A stretch of 20,596 nt of DNA, taken from the NCBI GenBank assembly GCA_937888665.1, contig CALBET010000253.1:1-20596 (forward strand), written 5' to 3'. Made by a program: the position numbers and the translations under genes. The notes under the pieces were generated by a model. The model saw only the letters and a list, made by a program, of their open reading frames with translations. It was not told where the DNA came from and made no database searches. This document shows positions 1 to 7,441 of this stretch, in pieces; position 1 is the first letter of the stretch; the number at the start of each line of letters is the position of its first letter. Source of the stretch: an uncultured Acidobacteriota bacterium. Lineage in GTDB: Bacteria; Acidobacteriota; Vicinamibacteria; Vicinamibacterales; UBA8438.

Positions 1-1496
1 TCGGCGCGGCCACGACCACCGCCGGGGCCCGGCCGGCCCGCGGTGGCCCTGTCTCCGCGCGGCGCCGGTGGCGCCGCTGTCGCTCGCGGTTCGGAGGCGG
101 GCGCCGACGCCGTCGTGCCGCTCAGTCGCGCCAGCTCCCGCCGGATGGCATCGAGCTGATCGTCGCGGCTCTGGGTCGAGTCGACATCGAACGCCTGGGC
201 CGCCGGTTCGGCGTCCGTCCCGGCGTCAGCCGGCTGCGCGTCGGCGAGCCCCGCGCCCGCCGTCGGCGACTCGTCCGGAGGCGGGGTATCGGCGGGTGCC
301 GGCACGCTTCCGACCAGACGGAGGTCGTCGTCAACAACCCGCACCGCCATGCCGTCGGTCACCGTGTCGAGTGGAGACACACACACCGCCTCCCCTTCCG
401 CGAGACCGGCGCGCACCAGCACTGCATCGCTGGTCGAACGGAGGATCTCCACATCGCGGAATCGGAGCCGGTTGTCGTTGTCGACGACCAGCACCTGGTT
501 CCGTCCACGGAGCGCCGCCCACGGCAGTACGACCACGTCGTTGACGGTCAGGCCCGCGATCTCCGCTTCCACGAACATGCCGGCGGACAGCGGCGGGCGC
601 AAGGGGTCGTTGCCCGGCGCGTACGGGTCGCGCACCTCCGCCACCACGTGCACCATCCGACTCACGGGATCGATTTCGCCCTCCGTTCTGACGATCCGTC
701 CCTCCCAGGTGTGTTCGCGCCCGGCAAAGTTCGACGAGATCGTGACCCGAGGGCTGGACTGCCGCGTCGTGCCGCGATACGACAGCGGCACATTGACGTA
801 CGCCAGCTCCTCATCTGGGAGGGGGAGGCGGATCTCGGCGGAGTCGACGGCGTAGATCCGGGCGACGGTGTTGCCCTTGTTCACGAACTGTCCGACGTCG
901 ACATCCTTGCTTTGCACACGGCCGGCGTATGGCGCCTTGATGTCCGCGCGTTCGAGGTCGCGGGCGGCCCGGTCGAGCGCCGCCTCGGCTGCCGCGACGG
1001 ACGCGCGCGCGTCCGCCATCTGCGGCTGTCGCAGCGTCAACGCGCTGGCGTCCCCACGACCCAGGTCTTGCCATTCCCGGCGCGCGACCTCGGCCTCGGC
1101 TTCTTCCTGGGCGAGTCGCAGTTCAGCTTGGGCCAGCTGCGACCGTCCGGTGATGACCGCTTGCTGGTAGTCATACGGGTCGATTCTCAACAGCACGTCG
1201 CCCGCTTCGAAAAAGCCTCCCACGGCGAACGATGGCGCGACCTCGATCACCGGACCCGAGATTTCCGGTACGAGTTGGCTCGAGGTGCGCGGCTGCACCG
1301 TGCCTTGGCTCCTGACCGTCAAGGTGACCGAATCAAAGGTCACCCGCTGCACGCGGACGCTCGGGAGTTCAATGACCGGAGCCTGCGTCTCGACCGGTGG
1401 CCGGCCGAGAAACATCCCGTAGGCCGCAAGTCCGGCAACGCCAAGTACGACGAGCGGCAGGAGCACTTTGAGAATTCGAGTTGGAAGTCGTGACAT
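1..1496 (-). CDS. RND efflux periplasmic adaptor (HlyD/MFP family), runs off left edge
   Basis: This is a periplasmic adaptor linking an inner-membrane RND pump to an outer-membrane channel. It is open from the ATG at 1496-1494 to the window edge, giving 498 codons with no stop. Residues 8-30 form one hydrophobic N-terminal anchor. The lipoyl-like half SGPVIEVAPSFAVGGFFEAGDVL (about 80-102) is followed by a helical hairpin (about 110-185) and the second half around KAPYAGRV (188-195), with beta-barrel and membrane-proximal domains after it. From about residue 398 the protein becomes a Pro/Ala/Asp-rich tail of at least 100 residues ending in a Gly/Arg-rich run, so it is longer than the usual 350-420 aa. 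It lies 25 bp after the outer-membrane gene, so it is probably co-transcribed with it. The pump gene would be expected beyond the left edge. Confidence 0.9.
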   Translation of the reverse strand, partial: MSRLPTRILKVLLPLVVLGVAGLAAYGMFLGRPPVETQAPVIELPSVRVQRVTFDSVTLTVRSQGTVQPRTSSQLVPEISGPVIEVAPSFAVGGFFEAGDVLLRIDPYDYQQAVITGRSQLAQAELRLAQEEAEAEVARREWQDLGRGDASALTLRQPQMADARASVAAAEAALDRAARDLERADIKAPYAGRVQSKDVDVGQFVNKGNTVARIYAVDSAEIRLPLPDEELAYVNVPLSYRGTTRQSSPRVTISSNFAGREHTWEGRIVRTEGEIDPVSRMVHVVAEVRDPYAPGNDPLRPPLSAGMFVEAEIAGLTVNDVVVLPWAALRGRNQVLVVDNDNRLRFRDVEILRSTSDAVLVRAGLAEGEAVCVSPLDTVTDGMAVRVVDDDLRLVGSVPAPADTPPPDESPTAGAGLADAQPADAGTDAEPAAQAFDVDSTQSRDDQLDAIRRELARLSGTTASAPASEPRATAAPPAPRGDRATAGRPGPGGGRGRA

Positions 1497-1521
1497 CAGA
1501 TCGCACTCGCTTGATGACGGT

Positions 1522-3003
1522 TCAGGGCTGTGAACCAGAAACTGACCCGGGCTGGCCGAACCCGCCGCCCAGAGCCAGGTAGAGATCGACACGGTTTTCG
1601 AGACGCAGGCGCCGCGCGGCGATCAGATCGCCCTGCGCCTGGAGGGCGAGTCGCTGTGACTCCAGTACCGTGATGTAGTCGCCGAGTCCGGCCCTATACC
1701 GGTCGTCCGCGATGTCCTCGGCCGCTTGCGATTGCTCGGCCGACGTTTCCAGGAAGCCTTCCCGGTCGGCCAGGAGCGCTTCGGCGGCCAGCGCCGTTTC
1801 CACTTCCGAGAAGGCGAGGAGCGCGGTGTTCGCGTAGATGGCCAGTTCTTCGGCCTCCCGCGCCTCCGCGCGGTCGATCCCGGCCCGGAGACGTCCACCC
1901 TGGAACAGCGGTTGAACCACGTTGCCCAGGAGGCTCCAGATGCTGAAGTCGCCGTTGACGAGATCGGCGAGCGCGCCCGTGGCTGTCCCGGTGGCGGCGG
2001 TCAAGCTGATACGTGGATAGAGTTCCGCGCGCGCGACCTGCAGGCGCTGGCCGGTGGCCGCGACCCGGCGTTCCGCCGCGACCAGGTCGGGGCGGCGACT
2101 GACCAGCTCTGCCGGGAGTCCCCCCGGAATGGCACTCGGTGTGTCCGGGAGCACCGACGACCCAACCAGATCGCCGGAGGCGTATCGTCCCAGCAGAACC
2201 TCGATCTGTCGCACGGCCGCATCGAGTTGCTGGCGACGCTGCGCCTGCAACGCTTGTGCGTTCGCCAGGCTCGACAGCGCAAGCCGCACGTCCAGCGACG
2301 GACGCAGCCCCTGCTCGAATCGTTGACGGACCTGATCCGTCGACGTGTTGAAGCTGTCGACGGTGGCCCCGGCCAGCTGGAGCTGTTGTTCCGCCTCCGC
2401 CACGGCAAACCAGGCTTTCACCGTCTGGCCTGCCAGTGACAACTGTGCGCCCCGCAGGTCGGCGGCCCGTGATTGGAAGTCGGCCAGGGCGGCGCGCTCG
2501 CCCGATCGGAGACGGCCCCACAGGTCAGCCTCCCAGGTCAGATCAAACGAGACACCGAAGTTCGTACTGACGGTGCTCAGAATCCGGTCTTCGGCACCAG
2601 GGATCGGGAAGCCGATGAAGTTCTGCTTCCGTTTCGAGCCGTTCAGTCCGACCTGCAGGGCCGGCAGGAGGTCGGCGGCGGCCATACGCGCGTCAGCCGA
2701 CGCCTGTTCGAGTCGGGCGGCGGCGGCTTGCAGGTCGAAGTTCCGTTCGAGCGCAGTTTGGACCGCGTCGTTCAGTTCTGGAACCCCGAAATCGGTCCAC
2801 CACGTCAGGTCCGGTGAGCCGCCGACGTCTTCGCGTGCCGACCAGATGGCCGGTGCCGCCACGTCGAGCAGGGGCGGAGCCCGGGGAGGCGGCGCGGTGG
2901 CACAGCCCACCGTCAGCATGACGAGACCGAGACCGAGACTGAGCCCGAGTGTCGCGGAGGTGGTCGTCGTTGCCCGTGTGGCCAGCCTTGTCAGCTGCGT
3001 CAT
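1522..3003 (-). CDS. Outer-membrane efflux lipoprotein, NodT/TolC-like (OEP) family
   Basis: This 493-aa outer-membrane channel is the exit duct of a tripartite efflux pump. A hydrophobic N-terminal signal (about 15-33) ends at LTVGC, so Cys34 is the likely lipidated residue (the -3 position is Thr, slightly off consensus). A proline-rich linker follows. Two OEP repeats are visible. The first starts near WWTDFGVPELNDAVQTALE, and includes the typical LTWEADLWGRLRSGERAA segment. The second begins near PGGLPAELVSRRPDLVAAE and includes LFQGGRLRAGIDRAEAREAE. The length fits the NodT family (about 460-500 aa). Its ATG overlaps the stop of the upstream regulator by 4 bases (ATGA), which suggests translational coupling. 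The adaptor gene follows 25 bp downstream. Confidence 0.93.
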   Translation of the reverse strand: MTQLTRLATRATTTTSATLGLSLGLGLVMLTVGCATAPPPRAPPLLDVAAPAIWSAREDVGGSPDLTWWTDFGVPELNDAVQTALERNFDLQAAAARLEQASADARMAAADLLPALQVGLNGSKRKQNFIGFPIPGAEDRILSTVSTNFGVSFDLTWEADLWGRLRSGERAALADFQSRAADLRGAQLSLAGQTVKAWFAVAEAEQQLQLAGATVDSFNTSTDQVRQRFEQGLRPSLDVRLALSSLANAQALQAQRRQQLDAAVRQIEVLLGRYASGDLVGSSVLPDTPSAIPGGLPAELVSRRPDLVAAERRVAATGQRLQVARAELYPRISLTAATGTATGALADLVNGDFSIWSLLGNVVQPLFQGGRLRAGIDRAEAREAEELAIYANTALLAFSEVETALAAEALLADREGFLETSAEQSQAAEDIADDRYRAGLGDYITVLESQRLALQAQGDLIAARRLRLENRVDLYLALGGGFGQPGSVSGSQP

Positions 3004-3662
3004 CGCGCACCTCGTCGGCTCGCCACCGCCACCGGTTGCAACACCGGTGCACCCATGCCGGCTGTCGAGAATTGAATGAGCGCCTCGAAGATCTCCTCCG
3101 GGTCATGGCACACCTGGCCGTCCATCGTGACGATCGACCCTCCCCAGGTCATGGTGTGCGCCATTGAACCCACCAGGAACAACACCCGCCACTGCACCTC
3201 AATCGCGTCCAGATGTGGCAGACCGCGGTGGAATGCGGCTGAGAACCGCTGGAGGACCGTGTCAAATTGCTTGATGAATTTCGTGCGAACGTCCTGATCG
3301 ACTTCGGCGTGGATCCGTCCTACGAGCTTCATGAACTTCGGCAAGCCCTGACCGTGTTTGCCCCACGTCTCGAACAGCGGCGTCAGAAACGCCCGCACCA
3401 GGTCCTCGGTGGGTACCGGGTCAGCCCCGGCCGCGGTCTCGAGGGCTTCGAGTTGGGCCAGACGAGTTCGGTTGACCGGCGCGATTTTCCGCTCGAGCAC
3501 TGAAATCAGCAGGGCTTCCTTGGACCCGAAGTGATAGTTGACGGCGGCCAGATTGACGCCGGCTTCCTGCGTGATATCTCGTAGTGAGGTGGCTGGAAAC
3601 CCGTGGTCCGCAAACAACGATTCTGCAGCGTCGAGTATCCGTGCCTTGGTGTCTGTCGCCAT
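3000..3662 (-). CDS. TetR/AcrR-family transcriptional regulator
   Basis: This 220-aa ligand-responsive repressor probably controls the efflux operon it heads. The N-terminal domain (about 5-55) has the TetR helix-turn-helix signature: ARILDAAESLFADHGF, then TSLRDITQEAGVNLAAVNYHF and GSKEALL. The C-terminal half is all-helical and carries WRVLFLVGSMAHTMTW, which resembles the effector domains of CecR/YbiH-type regulators; that subfamily placement is tentative. The start ATG at 3662 has an AGGAA ribosome site about 9 bases upstream. Overlapping inverted repeats 20-57 bases upstream of the start are the obvious operator and imply autoregulation. The stop overlaps the start of the outer-membrane gene by 4 bases. 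Confidence 0.93.
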   Translation of the reverse strand: MATDTKARILDAAESLFADHGFPATSLRDITQEAGVNLAAVNYHFGSKEALLISVLERKIAPVNRTRLAQLEALETAAGADPVPTEDLVRAFLTPLFETWGKHGQGLPKFMKLVGRIHAEVDQDVRTKFIKQFDTVLQRFSAAFHRGLPHLDAIEVQWRVLFLVGSMAHTMTWGGSIVTMDGQVCHDPEEIFEALIQFSTAGMGAPVLQPVAVASRRGAR

Positions 3663-3681
3663 GACTCGATTCCTGCCAGGG

Positions 3682-3719
3682 TTGAATAATTCAAACGTTC
3701 ATTTGAATCATACGTTTGA
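3682..3719. promoter_or_regulatory. Overlapping palindromes, probable TetR operator
   Basis: Three inverted repeats share the half-site TTCAA. TTGAAT-A-ATTCAA (3682-3694) is a perfect 13-bp palindrome. TTCAAA-6-TTTGAA spans 3690-3707. TCAAACGT (3691-3698) pairs perfectly with ACGTTTGA (3712-3719) across 13 bases. The AT-rich cluster sits immediately upstream of the regulator's ribosome site, where bound repressor would cover the promoter. Assignment to this regulator is inferred from position and symmetry. Confidence 0.75.
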
Positions 3720-4103
3720 GAGCCAGAAAATTCAACTCGGGCGATTGTTCATGGATCGCCCCGACTTGAGCGAATCGCGTCTCGCTGTGAGCGCGGCCTG
3801 GTGAGCGATGTCGGTCAGGCGCCGGAGCCTGGCGAAGAATGGGTTGTATCCTGGAGGCGTCCCCGGTATCCTTCCCGCCTGTGGTTCAGAACCTGCCGTC
3901 GGGACAGCCCGGAGAAAAGCGCAGTGCTTGGCCCGTGTGTTATCCGGCGTGGCGAGGGGCTACAGATGTGGCTGCGGCGGCTGCGGGTGCGACGGCGGGA
4001 GCCGTCCGCCGGCCGCGGGTCTGCAGGCATTGACATGCAAACGGGTGGGGTCGTTCCTGGGCACATCCTGATCACGCGACTCATCCGAGGTACGGGGGCG
4101 TAA
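3720..4103. other. Intergenic stretch with no convincing gene
   Basis: Short frames exist here (for example 3801-4103 and 3808-4071, plus), but they overlap each other, are Arg/Gly/Pro-rich and match no family I recognise. A perfect hairpin GACGGC-GGGA-GCCGTC lies at 3991-4006 without a following T-run. A TTGACA hexamer occurs at 4030-4035, but 17 bases on there is no good -10 box. The region must hold the promoter of the cytochrome b gene, which I could not place. Confidence 0.5.
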
Positions 4104-4919
4104 ATGGAACTGTTTCAAGTAGGCACTGACCCATGGGGCCAGGAGATTCTCATCCGGATCTCTTGGACTCTCCTGACTGTGGCGTTCTGGGCGGGTATCG
4201 CCTTTATCGTCTTTCACGCGATCTACGCGATTGTGTGGAAGCCCAAGGTTGATCACGGCAGCGAACCGCCGGTCGAGGTCCCCGCCGGCATCCCGGACAA
4301 AGTGGTTCGGCACACCGGGGCGGCCAGAATGTTTCACTGGGTGATGGCGGCTTCGATGCTGGTGCTACTGGGGACCGGCTTTCTGCCGATCATCGGTCTC
4401 GAGTTCGCCTGGCTGAATATTCACTGGATTACCGGCCTCATTCTGATCCTGTGCATCCTGTATCACATCGTGCACGCCTCCTTCTTTTTGGATTTTTGGT
4501 CTATCTGGATCCTGCCGACAGACTTGAGTGAGGCCGTCCAACGAACCAAGCGTCAGCTTGGTCAGGAGGTCAGCCTCGGCAAGCACGGCAAGTACCCGCT
4601 TGATCACAAGCTTTACCATCTGGCCGTCTCGCTCTTTGGCTTGCTCGTGTCTGCCACGGGCTTGCTGATGATGCTGCGAATCAACACGCCAATCGTTCCG
4701 CGCAATGACCAGTTCTTCGCGGAGGGTACTTGGGGTGTCATTTATTCGTTGCACGGCTTCGCCGCCGTGCTGTTCGTCACGCTGACCATCACCCATATTT
4801 ATTTCGCCATCCGCCCCGACAAGCTGTGGATGACGAAGGCGATGATCTTTGGCTGGGTGAGCAAGTCTGACTATCTGTCGCACCACGACCCGGAGAAGTG
4901 GAAGGTTGGGTCCAAGTAG
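4104..4919 (+). CDS. Cytochrome b/b6-domain membrane protein (FdnI / formate dehydrogenase gamma-like)
   Basis: This 271-aa integral membrane di-heme cytochrome b probably moves electrons between the quinone pool and a soluble or peripheral redox partner. Five membrane segments are visible: about 22-46, 75-100, 106-128, 170-192 and 212-236. The last four match the FdnI fold. Probable heme ligands are His78 (MFHW), His107 (NIHWITG), His217 (SLHGFA) and His231 (THIYF). The 14-residue spacing of the last pair equals that of E. coli FdnI His155/His169. The extra first helix and the loop 47-70 are additions to FdnI. No catalytic dehydrogenase gene lies beside it; instead it is followed by a 156-aa unknown protein and a flavoprotein, so its partner is uncertain. 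Confidence 0.88.
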   Translation: MELFQVGTDPWGQEILIRISWTLLTVAFWAGIAFIVFHAIYAIVWKPKVDHGSEPPVEVPAGIPDKVVRHTGAARMFHWVMAASMLVLLGTGFLPIIGLEFAWLNIHWITGLILILCILYHIVHASFFLDFWSIWILPTDLSEAVQRTKRQLGQEVSLGKHGKYPLDHKLYHLAVSLFGLLVSATGLLMMLRINTPIVPRNDQFFAEGTWGVIYSLHGFAAVLFVTLTITHIYFAIRPDKLWMTKAMIFGWVSKSDYLSHHDPEKWKVGSK

Positions 4920-4920
4920 G

Positions 4921-4968
4921 GCCGGTTCACCGACCACATCTACGAGAGTGGACCGGCGCGGTTGCCGG
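4921..4968 (+). other. Two mutually exclusive hairpins between cytochrome b and the next gene
   Basis: GCCGGT (4921-4926) can pair with ACCGGC (4952-4957), extended by CAC/GTG after one mismatch. The second arm also starts a competing hairpin CCGGC-GCGGTT-GCCGG (4953-4968). Neither has a T-run, so this is not a classical terminator. In DNA of this GC content such pairing could be chance. Confidence 0.3.
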
Positions 4969-5013
4969 CCATCTTGTTCGTGAGCGCGTCCCAACTGGAA
5001 GCAAGGCGGAAGC

Positions 5014-5484
5014 GTGTCTGACACTGCGACAGCGGATCTGAAGAAACGGATCGATACGATCGAGGGTGGCTACGAGCTGTTTCTGAGCTACGCGGCCAAG
5101 GGGCAACGGGCCGATCCCAATACCGGCGGCGAGTTGCGCCGGTGCATCAAGGAAATGGACGCGGCGCTCGATGGCCTGGGGGCGTTCCTGTCGAGTCTCG
5201 TGCGGGCGCGCAAGTTGGAGCCGGTGGCGCCTTACGACGCCTTTTTTGAGGTGATCGACGGCGATGCGGGACGCGCCTGTAAGGCGCTGCGACTCGTGCT
5301 GGCCCAGCCGGGCATCAGCAGCCAGGTGATCGACAATCTGAACGGCTCGATTCATCTACGCGCCGTGCTGACCGACCTGTTTCTCATCGACGAGATCTTG
5401 CGGCCACGAGCCTCCGAGGCGATCCCCGCCGCGGCGCTGGCCGGCCGCGGAGCCCCACCCCCGGACGCCACGCCGAAGTCGTAG
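5014..5484 (+). CDS. Hypothetical protein, 156 aa, soluble helical
   Basis: I do not recognise this family. It starts at GTG 5014, with an AAGGCGGA ribosome site at 5003-5010. The product has no signal peptide or membrane segment. It is predicted mostly helical (for example DLKKRIDTIEGGYELFLSYAA, and DNLNGSIHLRAVLTDLFLIDEIL near residues 110-132) and ends in a Pro/Ala-rich disordered tail from about 134. A single Cys (about residue 46) and another near residue 90 do not form a metal motif. It sits 94 bp after the cytochrome b and 82 bp before the flavoprotein, all on the plus strand, so it is probably a cytoplasmic partner of that redox cluster. Good codon structure and a clear ribosome site support a real gene. 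Confidence 0.75.
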   Translation: MSDTATADLKKRIDTIEGGYELFLSYAAKGQRADPNTGGELRRCIKEMDAALDGLGAFLSSLVRARKLEPVAPYDAFFEVIDGDAGRACKALRLVLAQPGISSQVIDNLNGSIHLRAVLTDLFLIDEILRPRASEAIPAAALAGRGAPPPDATPKS

Positions 5485-5566
5485 CACGGCGGGTGTGGCC
5501 GCCTCGCTGGCCTCGGGTGCCTGAGTCGCCCAGGACACGAGTGCCGCACGTCCTTGGGGGACCATC

Positions 5567-7111
5567 ATGCCGCCACTCGATTCAGCCGACGCGTCCGCGC
5601 GGCTCGTGGAACTCGACCCGGCTGCGACATTCAACGCCGATCTGCTCAGCAACGTCCATCCCGAGGACTGGACGAATCCCACTCCGGCTGACCGGTATCA
5701 CCTCGTCGTCGTCGGCGCCGGGACGGCCGGGTTGATCGCCGCCTCGTTCGCGGCGGGCGCCGGCGCTCGAGTGGCGTTGGTGGAACGGCACCTCATGGGC
5801 GGGGACTGTCTCAACGTGGGCTGCGTGCCATCGAAGAGCATCATCCGCTCGTCGCGGGTGTTCGCCGAGTTGCGGGACGCCGCGTCGCTCGGGTGGCGGG
5901 TACCTCCAGGCGCGGAGGCGGATTTCGGCGCGGTGATGGAACGGATGCGTCGCATTCGCGCGCGAATCAGTCCACATGACTCGGTGGCCCGATATCGCGA
6001 CGAGAAGGGGATCGACGTCTTTCTGGGTTCGGCCCGGTTTACCGGGGAGTCGACGCTTGATGTCGACGGGACGTCGTTGCGCTTCAAGAAGGCGGTCATT
6101 GCCACCGGGGCACGCGCCGCCCGGTTGCCCATCCCCGGGTTAGTCGAGTGCGGAGCGCTCACCAACGAAACGGTCTTCAACCTGACGACCCAGCCTCGTC
6201 GCCTGGCGGTCATCGGGGCCGGGCCGATCGGCGCGGAGTTGGCGCAAGCATTCTGTCGGCTCGGATCTGAGGTCACGCTGCTGGAGGTGATGGATCACAT
6301 TCTTGGGCGGGAGGATCCCGACGCCGCGGCTATGGTCCAGGCGGCCCTAGTACGCGATGGGGTCCACCTTCGTCTCGCCTGCCAGATCGAGCGGGTGGAA
6401 CGTCAGGGTGACGAAAAGGTTGTGCACATCGCGGCGGACGGCTCCCAGACGCTGGTGGTCGACGAGGTGCTGGTCGGGGTGGGGCGCACGCCGAACACCG
6501 AAGGGCTTGGTCTCGACGCCGCCGGGGTGAACCACGGTGCGCAGGGCGTCACCGTGGATGATGCGCTGCAGACCTCCAACCCGCGGATCTATGCCGCGGG
6601 CGATGTCTGTATGGCCTGGAAGTTTACCCATGCGGCCGAGGACGCCGCGCGCATCGCGGTACAGAACGCGCTGTTCCCAGGGCGTCGTCGCCTGAGCACG
6701 CTCACGATGCCGTGGTGTACGTATACGGATCCGGAAGTCGCGCATGTGGGCGTGTACGAGCATCAGGCGGTGGAACAAGGGGTGGAGGTGACCACCTACA
6801 CGCAGCGCTGGGACGACGTTGACCGGGCCATCACCGATGGTGACGAGGACGGCTTCGTGCGGATCCACACGCGGACCGGCAGCGACGAAATTCTCGGGGC
6901 CACCATCGTGGCCCGGCACGCCGGCGAGATGATCAGCGAGATCACTCTGGCCATGGTGGGAGGTCTCGGGCTTGGCACACTCGCGAACGTCATCCATCCC
7001 TACCCGACACAGGCCGACGCCGTCCGCCGAGCCGCGTTCCAGTACAGTGTCACCCGGGTCACGCCGCTCGTGAAGCGGCTGCTCGCCCTCTGGCTCACGC
7101 TCACCGGCTGA
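5567..7111 (+). CDS. MerA-like pyridine nucleotide-disulfide oxidoreductase (FAD flavoprotein)
   Basis: This 514-aa cytoplasmic flavoenzyme belongs to the dihydrolipoamide dehydrogenase / mercuric reductase superfamily. After a 43-residue N-terminal extension comes the FAD motif VVVGAGTAGL (47-56), then the redox-active disulfide GGDCLNVGCVPSKS (Cys81/Cys86). The NAD(P)H motif is GAGPIGAE (217-224), with Glu240 at the end of the second strand, which favours NADH. GRTPNT (306-311) and AAGDV (343-347) follow. The C-terminal catalytic motif reads HPYPTQAD (477 on) instead of HPTxxE. It lacks the MerA C-terminal vicinal cysteines and an N-terminal HMA domain, so mercury reduction is unlikely. The true substrate is unknown. 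Position after the cytochrome b suggests electron exchange with the membrane. Confidence 0.9.
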   Translation: MPPLDSADASARLVELDPAATFNADLLSNVHPEDWTNPTPADRYHLVVVGAGTAGLIAASFAAGAGARVALVERHLMGGDCLNVGCVPSKSIIRSSRVFAELRDAASLGWRVPPGAEADFGAVMERMRRIRARISPHDSVARYRDEKGIDVFLGSARFTGESTLDVDGTSLRFKKAVIATGARAARLPIPGLVECGALTNETVFNLTTQPRRLAVIGAGPIGAELAQAFCRLGSEVTLLEVMDHILGREDPDAAAMVQAALVRDGVHLRLACQIERVERQGDEKVVHIAADGSQTLVVDEVLVGVGRTPNTEGLGLDAAGVNHGAQGVTVDDALQTSNPRIYAAGDVCMAWKFTHAAEDAARIAVQNALFPGRRRLSTLTMPWCTYTDPEVAHVGVYEHQAVEQGVEVTTYTQRWDDVDRAITDGDEDGFVRIHTRTGSDEILGATIVARHAGEMISEITLAMVGGLGLGTLANVIHPYPTQADAVRRAAFQYSVTRVTPLVKRLLALWLTLTG

Positions 7112-7138
7112 GTCGCCCGTGGCCCGTACCGTACCGCT

Positions 7139-7423
7139 ATGAGTGGATTTGGTCCGACGCTCCTCCGGCTCGTCGTGGGCGCCGTATTCCTGGCTCACGG
7201 CGTCGCGAGATTCTCACCGCAACTCGGTGGCCTGCAAGAGACCACGACGCTGCTCGCCTCGCTCGGTTTCAAGCTGCCGCATCTGGTCGCGGTGGTGCTG
7301 GGCGCGGTCGAACTTGGCGGCGGCGTCGCGCTCATCCTTGGTGCGCATACCGGCTGGACCGCGATCGCGCTGTCACTGACGACGGGGGTCACCAGCTGGA
7401 CCGCTGAGTCCGAAGGACCCTGA
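7139..7423 (+). CDS. DoxX-family membrane protein, short
   Basis: A 94-aa membrane protein that starts like DoxX/DoxD proteins: LLRLVVGAVFLAHGVARF, then a Gly-rich helix AVVLGAVELGGGVALILGAHTGWTAIALSL. Typical members have four helices in 130-150 aa; here the sequence leaves the family after about residue 84 and ends TSWTAESEGP, so the fourth helix is missing. It may be a 3'-truncated or frameshifted copy. It begins 27 bp after the flavoprotein on the same strand and could be co-transcribed with it. Some DoxX-type proteins serve redox or thiol chemistry at the membrane, which would fit the cluster, but this is inference. Confidence 0.7.
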   Translation: MSGFGPTLLRLVVGAVFLAHGVARFSPQLGGLQETTTLLASLGFKLPHLVAVVLGAVELGGGVALILGAHTGWTAIALSLTTGVTSWTAESEGP

Positions 7424-7441
7424 CGCGGCTGGCACGGGCTG

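Noticed and set aside
648..1493. Long plus-strand frame (281 codons) across the adaptor
   Set aside because: It is antisense to a clear HlyD/MFP coding frame; high GC makes such shadow frames common.
3991..4006. Perfect hairpin GACGGC-GGGA-GCCGTC as a terminator
   Set aside because: There is no T-run after it and no gene ends upstream on either strand.
3801..4103. Open frame of 100 codons ending directly before the cytochrome b ATG
   Set aside because: Arg/Pro/Gly-rich product with no recognisable motif, competing frames in the same span and no clear ribosome site; abutment looks accidental.
5567..7111. Mercuric reductase identity for the flavoprotein
   Set aside because: The C-terminal vicinal cysteines and the HMA domain are missing and no mer genes are nearby; only the general superfamily is supported.
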